Origin: Burkholderiaceae bacterium
Lineage (GTDB): Bacteria; Pseudomonadota; Gammaproteobacteria; Burkholderiales; Burkholderiaceae_C
Assembly (NCBI GenBank): GCA_023150375.1
Contig: JAKLLA010000003.1
Span: forward strand, 124,001 to 188,000
DNA: 64,000 nucleotides
Direction of reading: 5' to 3'
In this document: piece by piece, positions 16,736 through 26,014 of the stretch
Layout of the letters: each line of letters starts with the position of its first letter
Numbering within the stretch: the stretch's first letter is position 1
Translations under genes and position numbers: made by a program
The notes under the pieces: generated by a model
Told to the model about the DNA's origin: nothing
What the model saw: only the letters and a program-made list of their open reading frames with translations
Databases searched by the model: none

Positions 16736-19700
16736 GTGGACCCTGGCTTGCCGGCCTGGCCGAGCGCCCCGCTGCGCGTCGGTGCGGTCACACTCAGCGC
16801 ACGCGATGGCGCGCAGACCCAGCGCGAAAAGCTCGCCCGCATCGTGCTGGACGCGATGTACCAGTTCGTCGGCCTGCTCGATGCCGAGGGCCGCACGCTG
16901 GAGATCAACCGCGCCGCGCTGGAAGGCGCCGGCCTGCGGCTGGAGGACATCCGCGGCCGGCCGTTCTGGGAGGCGCGCTGGTTCCAGGTCTCGCGCGAGT
17001 CGATCGAGCAGCAGCGCGACTTCGTGCGCCGCGCGCGCGGCGGCGAGTTCATCCGCTGCGACCTGGAGGTCTATGGCGAGGCGGCGGGCGACCGCACCAT
17101 CGTGGTCGACTTCTCGCTGCTGCCGGTGCGCGACGACCGCGGGCGGGTGGCCTTCCTGCTGGCCGAGGGCCGCAACATCACCGCCAAGAAGCTGGCCGAG
17201 GCCGAGGTGGCGCGCAAGAACGCCGAGCTGCAGCGCCTGCTCGACACCGTGCGGCAGATGGACCAGCTCAAGAGCGACCTGTTCGCCAACGTCAGCCACG
17301 AACTGCGCACCCCGCTGGCGCTGATCCTGGGGCCCACCGACGAGCTGCTGGCCAGCGGCGCCAACCTCACCGAGCCGCAGCGGCGCCAGCTCCAGGTGGT
17401 GCGGCGCAGCGCCGCGACGCTGCTCAAGCATGTCGACGACCTGCTCGACCTGGCCCGGCTCGACGCCCGCAAGGTCGACCTGCGCTGCGAGCCGGTGGAT
17501 CTGGCCGCGCTGCTGCGCGTGCTGGCCGAGCCCTTCCAGACCCTGGCGCCGCAGCGCGAGCTGACTTATTCGGTGGCCGCCCCGCCGACGTTGCCGGCGC
17601 AGGTCGACCCCGAAAAGTTCGAGCGCATCGTGCTCAACCTGCTGTCCAACGCCTTCAAGTTCACCCCGCCGGGCGGCCGGGTGCGCTGCACGCTGGAGCC
17701 GTTCGGGGACGACCGCTGCCTGCTCAGCGTGCAGGACTCCGGCCCCGGCGTGCCACCGGAGCAGCGGCAGACGGTGTTCGAGCGCTTCCGCCAGCTGCAG
17801 CAGGGCAGCACCCGCGAGCACGGCGGCACCGGCCTGGGCCTGGCGATCGCCAAGGAGTTCGTCGACCTGCACCACGGCAGCATCGCCGTGACGGCCGCGC
17901 CGGGCGGCGGTGCGCTGTTCCAGGTCGAGCTGCCGCTGCAGCCGCCGCCGGGCAGCGTCGTGGTGACGCGCTCGCCGGAGGCGTCGGACCCGACTCGATC
18001 TCCCCACGCGACCGACACCCTGCTCGACGGCGTGCTGGCCGAGCTGCAGCCGCCTGAGGGCGCCGACGTTGCCCCCTCGAGCGCGCCCGGATTGCCACTG
18101 CCCTGCCCCAACCCGCCTGCGGCCGATGCAACGCCCGCCGACGAGCGCCCGGCCGTTCTGGTGGTCGAGGACAACCCGGAGATGCGCCGCTTCGTCACCG
18201 ACGCGCTGCGCGGCGAGTGCCGCGTCACCGCTGTAGCCGACGGCCAGGCCGCGCTGGAGCAGGTGCTCGCCGCCCCCCCCCGACCTGGTGGTCACCGACC
18301 TGATGCTGCCCCGCCTGGGCGGCGACCAGCTGGTGGAGGCGATGCGCGCGCGCCCCGAGCTGGCCGACCTGCCGGTGCTGGTGCTCTCCGCCCGCGGCGA
18401 CGAGGCGCTGCGCACCCGGCTGCTGACCGATGCGGTGCAGGACTACGTCACCAAGCCCTTCTCCGCCCAGGAGCTGCGCGCGCGGGTGCGCAACCTGGCG
18501 GGCATGAAGCACACCCGCGACGTGCTGCAGCGCGAGCTGGCGGTGCAGGGCGGCGACCTGACGCACATGACGCGCCGCCTGATCGCCAGCCGGCGCGCGC
18601 TGCAGGAATCCGAGCAGCGCTGGTGGGCGATCTACGAGCACTCACCCGTGGGCATCGCACTGATCGACGCCGACGGGCCGATCCGCACCGCCAACCCGGC
18701 CTTCCGCGCCATGCTGGGCTACAGCGCCGAGGAGCTGCGCGCCGGCACGCTGCGCCAGATCACGCCCGAGGAGGACCGCGCCAGCACCCAGGAGCGCGTC
18801 ACCCGCCTGCTGGCCGGCACGGTACGCGAATACCACGTGCAGCGGCGCTTCCTCCGGCGCGACGGCACGCCGGTCTGGACCCACACCAGCGTGGCGCGGG
18901 TGCCCGGGCTGTCGGAGGCCACGCCGCTGCTGGTCGTCGTGGCCAAGGACATCAGCGAGCAGATACGGGCCGAGCAGGCCCTGGCGCAGACCCGCGCGGA
19001 GCTGGCGCAGGTCTCGCGCGCCAGCACCCTGGGCGAGCTGGCCGCCTCCATCGCCCACGAGGTGAACCAGCCGCTGGCGGCGATTGCCACCAACGGCCAG
19101 GCCGGCCTGCGCTGGCTGGAGTCCGCCCAGCCCAACTCGGACGAGGCCAGGGATTCGCTGCGCCGCATCGTGCGCGACGCCCACCGCGCCGGCGAGGTCA
19201 TCACCCGCATCCGCGCCTTCCTGCGCCGCGGCGAGCAACCGAAGGCGCCCCTCGCGCCGATGGACCTGGCGCAGGCCGCCGAGGAAACACTGGCCCTGCT
19301 GCACGGCGAGGCCGCCGCCCGCGGCATCGCGCTGCGCCTGAGCCGGCCCGACGATGCGCTGCCGCCCCTGCCCCCGGTCCGGGCCGACCGCGTGCAGGTG
19401 CAGCAGGTGCTGCTGAACCTGCTGATGAACGCGCTGGAATCGATCGACCGCCGCGCCGGACCGCGCCGCGAGGTCGAGGTCACCCTCGCCGCCGAGCCGC
19501 CCGACCGGGTGCGGGTCGACGTCACCGACAGCGGCGCCGGCATCGACCCGGTGCTGGCAGAACGCCTCTTCGAGGCCTTTCAGACCACCAAGCCCGGCGG
19601 CATGGGCATGGGCCTGGCGATCTGCCGCAGCATCGTCGAGTCCCACGGCGGCCGGCTCTGGACGGCCACGCCGTCACCGGGCGCCGGCGCCACCTTCAGC

Positions 19701-19763
19701 TTCACGCTGCCGGTCGAGGCCGGTGATGTGCGCGATGCCAGCATGACCCCGGAGGCCCCATGA
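16736..19763 (+). CDS. todS: TodS/TmoS-like double sensor histidine kinase (frame broken in C9 tract)
   Basis: Architecture: PAS1 (about residues 25-155), HisKA/HATPase 1 (SHELRTPLALIL, then NLLSNAFKF and GTGLGLAI), receiver (VLVVEDNPEMRRF .. TDLMLP), PAS2 (from QRWWAIYEHSP), and HisKA/HATPase 2 (SIAHEVNQPLAAI, NLLMNALES, MGMGLAI). This is the TodS layout; TodS senses toluene at PAS1 and phosphorylates TodT. Length would be about 1008 residues. The frame breaks at 18272-18280, a run of nine C: eight C would restore LAAPPDLVVTDLMLP. As it stands the product ends its TodS-like sequence inside the receiver, and the rest reads from 18288 in another frame. GTG start at 16736 has GAGGAGA. It overlaps the regulator ATG by 4 nt (ATGA). 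Confidence 0.88.
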
Positions 19764-20463
19764 CCGCCCCCTCCCATGCGCCCTCCTCCCCCCCCCGACC
19801 CCGATCGACACGACCGACGCCAGCGACCCGCCGCTCGTCTTCGTCGTCGACGACGACCTGTCGATGCGCGAGGCGCTGAGCAGCCTGATCCGCTCCGCCG
19901 GCCTGCGGGTGGAAACCTGGGCCTCGGCGGCCGAGTTTCTCGATCGCATCGGCGATCCGCAGCGCCCGGTCGCCGGCCCGGCGTGCCTGGTTCTGGACGT
20001 ACGCATGCCCGGCATGACCGGGCTGGAGCTGCAACAGCACCTGGCCGAACGCAGCCCGGGGGCCCGGTCCTGGCCGATCGTCTTCATCACCGGCCACGGC
20101 GACATCCCGATGACCGTGCGCGCGATGCGCGCCGGCGCCCTCGAATTCCTGCCCAAGCCCTTCAGCGACCAGGAACTGCTCGCCGCCATCGACCTCGCGC
20201 TGGCCCAGGCCCGCGCCGCCCAGCACGACGCGGCCGAGCGCCAATCCGTCCAGGCCCGCTTCGACACCCTGACCCCGCGCGAACGCGAAGTGCTGCTGCT
20301 GATGGTCCAGGGCCTGCGCAACAAACTCACCGCCGACCGCCTGGGCATCAGCGAAGTGACCGTGAAGGTGCACCGCCACCACGTGATGGAAAAGATGCGC
20401 GCCAGCTCGCTGCCGATGCTGGTGGACATGGTGGATCGGCTGGGGTTGCGGTCGGGGATTTGA
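19760..20463 (+). CDS. todT: TodT/StyR-like response regulator (frame broken in C9 tract)
   Basis: Receiver plus LuxR/FixJ-type HTH. Seen: acidic pocket FVVDDD, phospho-acceptor VLDVRMPGM, TGH and LPKPF of the receiver; then LTPREREVLLLMVQGLRNK and the recognition helix of the HTH. The ATG at 19760 overlaps the kinase stop (ATGA), as in coupled todST. From this ATG the frame reaches a run of nine C (19788-19796) and then leaves the receiver frame; ten (or seven) C would give an intact 234-235 residue protein. No other start exists before the receiver: the first in-frame ATG (19864) would delete the DDD pocket. Expected to activate the tmo operon just downstream. Confidence 0.85.
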
Positions 20464-20746
20464 GCGGCCTGCCGATCTTCGCCTTCGAGGGGGCGATGGC
20501 GAGCATCGGGACCTGGGCACTCCGTGGTGGCAAGAGACAAGAGACGGCCCGCTGGATAACGGAACTCGAATGGCATCTGGGCGTCGGCCCGCCGCCTAAA
20601 CCAAAGTGCAATAGCGCGAAGCGCGCTGCGTCCCTAGATTCCGTCCCACGCCGCTGGCCCGCTGCACCCGACTGCAACGGCCGACGCGCTGCGGCCCGCG
20701 GCCTGCGGACCGCACGGCACACATCCCACGCTAGGAGACAAGCACC
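20464..20746 (+). promoter_or_regulatory. Leader and probable TodT-responsive promoter of the tmo operon
   Basis: 283 bp before tmoA. CCTAAACCAAAG at 20595-20606 resembles one half of the palindromic StyR/TodT box (ATAAACC..GGTTTAT), and TAGATT (20635-20640) could be a -10. No sigma-54 GG-N10-GC element with TTGC was found. The ribosome site is AGGAGACAA directly before the ATG at 20747. Confidence 0.4.
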
Positions 20747-22258
20747 ATGGCCCTGCTCGAACGCCACGAGTGGTACGACATCGCGCGCAGCACGAACTGG
20801 ACGCCCACCTACGTCCCGGAGTCCGAACTCTTCCCCGACCAGATGACCGGCGCGATGGGCGTGCCGATGGCGGCCTGGGAGGTCTACGACGAGCCCTACA
20901 AGACCTCGTTCCCCGAGTACGTGAAGATCCAGCGCGAGAAGGACGCCGGCGCCTACTCGGTCAAGGCGGCGCTGGAGCGCAGCCGCATGTTCGAGGAGGC
21001 CGACCCGGGTTGGCTGTCGATCCTGAAAGCGCACTACGGCGCGATTGCGCTGGGCGAGTACGCGGCGATGAGTGCGGAGGCGCGCATGTGCCGCTTCGGT
21101 CGCGCGCCGGGCATGCGCAACATGGCGACCTTCGGGATGATGGACGAGAACCGCCACGCGCAGATCCAGCTGTACTTCCCACACAGCTACTGCCCGAAGG
21201 ACCGGCAGTTCGACTGGGCGCACAAGGCGTACCACACCAACGAGTGGGGCGCAATCGCGGCACGGCACACCTTCGACGACCTGTTCCTGTCGCGCAGCGC
21301 CACCGACATCGCGGTGATGCTGACCTTCGCCTTCGAGACGGGCTTCACCAACATGCAGTTCCTCGGCCTGGCGGCGGACGCGGCCGAGGCGGGGGATTTC
21401 ACCTTCGCGAGCCTGATCTCCAGCATCCAGACCGACGAGTCGCGCCACGCGCAGATCGGCGGGCCGGCGCTGCAGGTGCTGATCAAGAACGGCCGCAAGG
21501 AGGAGGCACAGAAGCTGGTGGACGTGGCCATCGCCCGCGCCTGGCGGCTGTTCAGCCTGCTGACGGGCACCTCGATGGACTACGCGACGCCGCTGGAGCA
21601 CCGCAAGCAGTCGTTCAAGGAGTTCATGCGCGAGTGGATCGTCGGCCAGTTCGAGCGCACGCTGATCGACCTGGGGCTGGACCTGCCCTGGTACTGGGAT
21701 CAGATGATCCACGAGTTCGACTACCAGCACCACGCCTACCAGATGGGCATCTGGTTCTGGCGGCCCACGCTGTGGTGGAACGTCGCGGCCGGCATGACGC
21801 CGGACTGCCGCGACTGGCTGGAGGAGAAGTACCCGGGCTGGAACGACACCTTCGGCCAGTGCTGGGACGTGGTGATCGACAACCTGCTGGCCGGCCGACG
21901 CGAGCTGACCTACCCGGAGACGCTGCCGATCGTCTGCAACATGAGCCAGATCCCGATCTGCGCCATCCCGGGCAAGGGCTGGAACGTCAAGGACTACCCG
22001 CTGGACTACCAGGGCCGCACCTACCACTTCAACAGCGAGATCGACCGCTGGGTGTTCCAGCAGGACCCGGTGCGCTACCGCGACCACCTGACGCTGGTGG
22101 ACCGCTTCCTCGCCGGGCAGATCCAGCCGCCGAACCTGGGTGGCGCGCTGCAATACATGAACCTGGCCCCGGGCGAGATCGGCGACGACGCGCACCAGTA
22201 CGCCTGGGTGGAAGCCTGGCGCGCACGCCGCGCCGCTGAGCAGAAGAAGGCCGCTTGA
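20747..22258 (+). CDS. tmoA: Toluene 4-monooxygenase-type hydroxylase alpha subunit
   Basis: 503 residues. Catalytic diiron subunit hydroxylating toluene (para or meta), benzene and phenols. The six ligands sit at exactly the TmoA positions: Glu104, Glu134, His137, Glu197, Glu231, His234 (GEYAAM, MMDENRH, FAFETGF, QTDESRH). Active-site residues Ile100, Gly103, Ala107, Gln141, Thr201 and Phe205 are as I recall for T4MO; residue 180 is Phe where T4MO has Ile. Start ATG 20747 with AGGAGACAA. First of six co-directional genes in the order tmoABCDEF. TbuA1 (toluene 3-monooxygenase) is close, so regiospecificity is uncertain. Confidence 0.95.
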   Translation: MALLERHEWYDIARSTNWTPTYVPESELFPDQMTGAMGVPMAAWEVYDEPYKTSFPEYVKIQREKDAGAYSVKAALERSRMFEEADPGWLSILKAHYGAIALGEYAAMSAEARMCRFGRAPGMRNMATFGMMDENRHAQIQLYFPHSYCPKDRQFDWAHKAYHTNEWGAIAARHTFDDLFLSRSATDIAVMLTFAFETGFTNMQFLGLAADAAEAGDFTFASLISSIQTDESRHAQIGGPALQVLIKNGRKEEAQKLVDVAIARAWRLFSLLTGTSMDYATPLEHRKQSFKEFMREWIVGQFERTLIDLGLDLPWYWDQMIHEFDYQHHAYQMGIWFWRPTLWWNVAAGMTPDCRDWLEEKYPGWNDTFGQCWDVVIDNLLAGRRELTYPETLPIVCNMSQIPICAIPGKGWNVKDYPLDYQGRTYHFNSEIDRWVFQQDPVRYRDHLTLVDRFLAGQIQPPNLGGALQYMNLAPGEIGDDAHQYAWVEAWRARRAAEQKKAA

Positions 22259-22269
22259 GGAGACCGACC

Positions 22270-22530
22270 ATGGCCCTGTTCCCCGTGATTTCCAATTTCC
22301 AGTACGACTTCGTGCTGCAGCTCGTTCCGGTGGACACCGAGAACACGATGGACGAAGTCGCCGCTGCTGCCGCGCACCACTCGGTGGGCCGGCGCGTGGC
22401 CCCGCGGCCCGACAAGGTGGTGCGGGTGCGCCGCCAGGGTGCGGAGGACTTCTTCCCGCGCACGGCCAAGCTGAGCGAGACCGACATCAAGCCGATGGAG
22501 GCCCTCGAATTCATCTTCTGTGACGCCTGA
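22270..22530 (+). CDS. tmoB: Toluene monooxygenase hydroxylase gamma subunit
   Basis: 86 residues, ubiquitin-like small subunit of the hydroxylase. MALFPVISNFQYDFVLQLV and the C-terminal KPMEALEFIF are typical of TmoB/TbuU. The ATG at 22270 follows GAGGAGACC; an earlier in-frame start would overlap the tmoA stop and add MRRPT. Gap to tmoA is 11 nt. Confidence 0.94.
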   Translation: MALFPVISNFQYDFVLQLVPVDTENTMDEVAAAAAHHSVGRRVAPRPDKVVRVRRQGAEDFFPRTAKLSETDIKPMEALEFIFCDA

Positions 22531-22547
22531 CGCCTGAGGACACGCCG

Positions 22548-22883
22548 ATGACGTTCCAGAAAGTCTGCACGCTCGACGACGTGTGGGAGGGCGAGATGAA
22601 CGAGGTGGAGGTCGGCGAGCACGTGATCGTGGTCGTCGGCCTGGAGGGCGGCGAGCTGCGCGCCTTCCAGGGCATCTGCCCGCACCAGGACATTCCGCTG
22701 TGCGAGGGCAAGTTCGACGGCCGTGCGCTGATGTGCCGTGCGCACCAGTGGACCTTCGACGCGCGCACCGGCGCCGGCATCAACCCCGGCGACTGCCGGC
22801 TGGCCGAGTACCCGGTGAAGGTCGAGGGCGACGACGTGCTGATCGAGGTCGAAGGTGTGAAGCCGCTCTTTGCCCATACCTAG
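22548..22883 (+). CDS. tmoC: Toluene monooxygenase Rieske ferredoxin
   Basis: 111 residues. Rieske [2Fe-2S] motif with Cys44 and His46 (CPHQDIPLCEG) and Cys63 and His66 (CRAHQW). It shuttles electrons from the TmoF reductase to the TmoA diiron site; this separate ferredoxin distinguishes the four-component toluene monooxygenases from the three-component phenol hydroxylase encoded upstream. 17 nt after tmoB. Confidence 0.95.
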   Translation: MTFQKVCTLDDVWEGEMNEVEVGEHVIVVVGLEGGELRAFQGICPHQDIPLCEGKFDGRALMCRAHQWTFDARTGAGINPGDCRLAEYPVKVEGDDVLIEVEGVKPLFAHT

Positions 22884-23000
22884 GGCCCCCGACCTCGCTG
22901 GCGCTCGGTACCCCCCGAGGGGGCCGGGCCCGCGACGGACCGGCAAAGCCGGATCCGTGCCGGCACTCGCCCACCCGAACAGAACGAACGGAGACAAACC
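22884..23000. repeat. Palindromic intergenic element inside the tmo operon
   Basis: The only long gap in the operon (117 nt). Contains CCCCCCGAGGGGG and GACCGGCAAAGCCGGATCCG; the latter is nearly the reverse complement of a segment of the element at 8877-8997. Could cause partial termination or protect the upstream tmoABC message. Confidence 0.6.
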
Positions 23001-23318
23001 ATGAGCAACGACCGATCTACCGCCGACGCCTACCGCAACAACCGCGTCGGCCCGGTGCTGCGCGCCAGCGGCATCACCGCCGGCGTGGTGGAAGCCGCCG
23101 AGGAAGACAACCCGGACAAGACCATCCGCGTGGACGACAAGCTCGCCTATGTGCGCATCGACTGCGAGGGCGAGCTGATCCTGCGCCGCGACACGCTGGA
23201 GCGCGCGCTCGGCCGGCCTTTCAAGATGTCCGAGCTGGAGGTGAACCTCGCCTCCTTCGCAGGTCGCATCGAGACCACCGAGAACCACGTCCGCTTCTAT
23301 TACGAGAAGACGCTCTGA
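23001..23318 (+). CDS. tmoD: Toluene monooxygenase effector protein
   Basis: 105 residues. Cofactor-less effector that binds the hydroxylase and controls coupling and regiospecificity. RVGPVLRASGITAGVVEAAEEDNP and VRIDCEGELILRRDTLE match TmoD/TbuV and the paralogous DmpM. ATG 23001 after GGAGACAAACC. Confidence 0.93.
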   Translation: MSNDRSTADAYRNNRVGPVLRASGITAGVVEAAEEDNPDKTIRVDDKLAYVRIDCEGELILRRDTLERALGRPFKMSELEVNLASFAGRIETTENHVRFYYEKTL

Positions 23319-23362
23319 GCCCACCCGCCCACGCAGCGCACCGAAGCGAAGGAGACAAGACC

Positions 23363-24349
23363 ATGAATGCCCCCGAAGTCCTCAAGCCGCTCAAGACCTG
23401 GAGCCACCTGGCCGGCCGCCGCCGCAAGCCCAGCGAGTACGAGATCGTCTCGACCAACCTGCACTTCTCGACCGACAACCCCGACGCGCCCTTCGAACTC
23501 GACCCGAATTTCGACATGGCGCAGTGGTTCAAGCAGCACCGCAACGCCTCGCCGCTGCAGCACCCGGACTGGAACGCCTTCCGCGATCCGGACGAGATGG
23601 TCTACCGCACCTACAACATGCAGCAGGACGGGCAGGAGACCTACGTCTTCGGCCTGTTCGACCAGTTCTCCTCGCGCGGGCACGACGCGATGCTGGAGCG
23701 CACCTGGGCCGGCAGCCTGGCGCGGCTGTACACGCCCTCGCGCTACCTGCTGCACACGCTGCAGATGGCCTCGGCCTACCTCTGCCAGATGGCGCCGGCC
23801 TCCACCATCTCCAACTGCGCCACCTACCAGACCGCCGACTCGCTGCGCTGGCTGACGCACACCGCCTACCGGACGAAGGAGCTGTCGAAGACCTTCGGCG
23901 ACATCGGCTTCGGTGCCGACGAGCGCCGCTACTGGGAGCAGGACAGCGCCTGGCAGGGCTGGCGCGAGCTGGTCGAGCGGGCGCTGGTGGCCTGGGACTG
24001 GGCCGAGAGCTTCACCGTCTTCAACCTGGTGATCCGCCCCGCCGTCGAGGAGACGGTGCTGCGCGGCCTGGGCGAAGCCGCCCGCCACAACGGCGACACC
24101 CTGCTCGGTCTGCTGACCGATGCACAGCTGCAGGACGCGCAGCGCCACCGCCGCTGGGCCGCCGCGCTGACCCGCATGGCGCTCGAACAGCCTGGCAACC
24201 GCGAAGTCATCGCCGGCTGGGTGGCGAAGTGGGAGCCGTTGGCCGATGCCGCCATCGCCGCTTATTGCGCCGCACTGCCGGACATGGCCAACGGTACGCA
24301 GCGCGCCCAAGCCGCGACGCGCGAGTTCCGCCAGGGTCTCGGGCTCTAA
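23363..24349 (+). CDS. tmoE: Toluene monooxygenase hydroxylase beta subunit
   Basis: 328 residues starting MNAPEVLKPLKTWSHLAGRR after GAAGGAGACAAGACC. Beta subunit of the hydroxylase, lacking the diiron ligands. Characteristic blocks: YEIVSTNLHFSTDNP, DEMVYRTYNMQQDGQE and AWDWAESFTVFNLV. The much longer open frame reaching back to 22583 is only chance openness in GC-rich DNA across tmoC and tmoD. 16 nt before tmoF. Confidence 0.94.
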   Translation: MNAPEVLKPLKTWSHLAGRRRKPSEYEIVSTNLHFSTDNPDAPFELDPNFDMAQWFKQHRNASPLQHPDWNAFRDPDEMVYRTYNMQQDGQETYVFGLFDQFSSRGHDAMLERTWAGSLARLYTPSRYLLHTLQMASAYLCQMAPASTISNCATYQTADSLRWLTHTAYRTKELSKTFGDIGFGADERRYWEQDSAWQGWRELVERALVAWDWAESFTVFNLVIRPAVEETVLRGLGEAARHNGDTLLGLLTDAQLQDAQRHRRWAAALTRMALEQPGNREVIAGWVAKWEPLADAAIAAYCAALPDMANGTQRAQAATREFRQGLGL

Positions 24350-24365
24350 GGCCTGCGGGGGCGGC

Positions 24366-25394
24366 GTGAAAGTCCAGATCGAGAACGGCCCGGCCTTCGA
24401 GGTCACCGCCGGGGAGGACAGCCTGCTGCGCGGCGCGCTGCGCGCAGGCTTCGACTTCCCCTACGAGTGCAGCGTCGGCGGCTGCGGCGGCTGCCGCTTC
24501 GACCTGCTCGACGGCCCGATGGCCACGCTCTGGGAACAGGCCCCCGGCCTGTCCGAGCGCGACCGTCGGCGCGGCAAGCGGCTGGCCTGCCAGTCGCGGC
24601 CCGAGGGCGACTGCACCATCCGCGTGCGCCCCGCCGGCTCCGAGCCCAGCGGCCTGCCGGCAGCACAGCGCCTGCGCGCCACGCTGTTGTCGCGCCGCGC
24701 CGTCACGCCGGACCTGAGCGAGTTCACCTTCCGGCTGCCGGTGGACGGGACCTTCCGCGCCGGCCAGTACGCGCTGCTCTACCCGCCGGGCGTCGAGGGC
24801 GCGCGGGCCTATTCGTTCAGCGATGCGCCCGGCGACCCCGCCAGCGCAGGACTCTGGCGCTTCATGATCCGCCGCGTGCCGGGCGGGCGGGGCAGCAACG
24901 CCCTGTTCGACCGGGTGGCGCCGGGTGATGCCATCGACATCGATGGCCCCTACGGCCACGCCTGGCTGCGCCCGGGTGCGGCGGACGCCCCACGGGACGT
25001 CGTCTGCATCGCCGGCGGCTCCGGCCTCGGCCCGATGCTGTCGGTGGCGCGCGGCGTGCTGGCCGAGTCGGGAACGCGGCGGGTGCACTTCTTCCTCGGG
25101 CTGCGCACCCAAGCCGAGCTGGGCGCCGCCGCAGAAGTGGCCTCACTGGAGAACAGCGGACGCCTGCAACTGACCACCGTGCTGTCGAACCCGACCGAGG
25201 GCACGGCCTGGAGCGGCGCCACCGGCTTCGTCCACAGTCAGGTCGAAGCGGCGCTGACCGCACTGGGCCAGCCCTTCGACGCCTACGACCACTACTTCGC
25301 CGGCCCGCCGCCGATGGTCGAGGCCGTGCAGGATCTGCTGATGCTGCGCCAGCGCGTGCCGTTCGGGCAGATTCACTTTGATCGGTTTGTGTAG
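24366..25394 (+). CDS. tmoF: Toluene monooxygenase NADH oxidoreductase
   Basis: 342 residues from GTG 24366. N-terminal plant-type ferredoxin domain with CSVGGCGGCRF and LACQS; FAD domain with ARAYSFSDAPG; NAD domain with IAGGSGLGPML and the C-terminal YFAGPPPM. It passes electrons from NADH to the Rieske protein TmoC. GTG is chosen because there is no ATG at the domain start and it lies 16 nt after the tmoE stop; an upstream in-frame ATG would lie within tmoE. Last gene of the operon. Confidence 0.92.
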   Translation: MKVQIENGPAFEVTAGEDSLLRGALRAGFDFPYECSVGGCGGCRFDLLDGPMATLWEQAPGLSERDRRRGKRLACQSRPEGDCTIRVRPAGSEPSGLPAAQRLRATLLSRRAVTPDLSEFTFRLPVDGTFRAGQYALLYPPGVEGARAYSFSDAPGDPASAGLWRFMIRRVPGGRGSNALFDRVAPGDAIDIDGPYGHAWLRPGAADAPRDVVCIAGGSGLGPMLSVARGVLAESGTRRVHFFLGLRTQAELGAAAEVASLENSGRLQLTTVLSNPTEGTAWSGATGFVHSQVEAALTALGQPFDAYDHYFAGPPPMVEAVQDLLMLRQRVPFGQIHFDRFV

Positions 25395-25407
25395 GAGCGG
25401 GTGTCAT

Positions 25408-25563
25408 TCACCGGGCCAGACGACGAGCAGCAACGAAAACGTCCTCGGCAGCAGCCACGGCCTTCACTTCGCCGCGCGCGTAGGCCTTCACCCTCCTCAC
25501 GATCTCGGCGTCCCATGGACCCATTGCACCGATCGCAACAATGGTCGTGTCAGAGATGAAGTC
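25408..25563 (-). pseudogene. Remnant: open C-terminal fragment, 51 codons
   Basis: On the minus strand, 51 high-GC codons run between a TAA (25564-25566) and a TGA (25408). The peptide (FISDTTIVAIGAMGP .. VAAAEDVFVAARRLAR) has good coding character but no proper start, apart from an internal ATG at its 14th codon. It borders the low-GC patch, so it may be a gene truncated by an insertion or rearrangement. Family not recognised. Confidence 0.3.
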
Positions 25564-26014
25564 TTAGTGGCCCACACCACATTACTGTGCTGCACTGAAG
25601 CAACAACATCCCCCAAAAACCAACATTAACCCCAACAAATCCAGAGAGTACGCAAGTAGGTGAACCAGCTCCGGAAAAATGCGGTTGTCGAAGCAGCAGC
25701 GCAGCAATGATTGCCCCTGCCAGACCGCAGCCGATCGCCATGAAATAGGCCATCACGACAAAGCCACTGCTATTGATGTCCGGTGTCGAGAGGACTTCGT
25801 CGAAGTGAACGATGTGCGTCGAGCTGAGGCCCAGGCTGGCGCCGGTAAGAAATGGAGGCTTAGCACGCAGCAGAATGCATACTAAAAGGAAGACTGTTGA
25901 TGCAGTCAGCAAACTCCCAATGATTCTAGTGTGACTAAAAATGGCGACGATCAACAGAATAATAAATGTGATAGTCGACGCGACGATGCGATCGAGATTA
26001 TGTGAGATTGTCAT
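25550..26014 (-). CDS. Hypothetical four-helix membrane protein in low-GC DNA
   Basis: 154 residues, not recognised. Four hydrophobic stretches are visible (about residues 10-27, 32-49, 83-107 and 117-139), including TITFIILLIVAIF and VVMAYFMAIGCGLAG. Base composition (near 50% GC) is far below that of the neighbours, suggesting recent acquisition. ATG at 26014; TGACATGTCA, a 10-bp palindrome, lies 46 nt upstream (26060-26069). It stands alone between the tmo operon and the TfoX-like gene. Whether it is expressed is unknown. Confidence 0.5.
   Translation of the reverse strand: MTISHNLDRIVASTITFIILLIVAIFSHTRIIGSLLTASTVFLLVCILLRAKPPFLTGASLGLSSTHIVHFDEVLSTPDINSSGFVVMAYFMAIGCGLAGAIIAALLLRQPHFSGAGSPTCVLSGFVGVNVGFWGMLLLQCSTVMWCGPLRLHL

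Noticed and set aside
19864-20463. Response regulator starting at ATG 19864
   Set aside because: It would delete the first strand and acidic pocket of the receiver; the ATGA overlap at 19760 is the better start.
20464-20746. Sigma-54 promoter for tmoA
   Set aside because: No GG-N10-GC with a TTGC -12 element was found, so TodT-type control is preferred.
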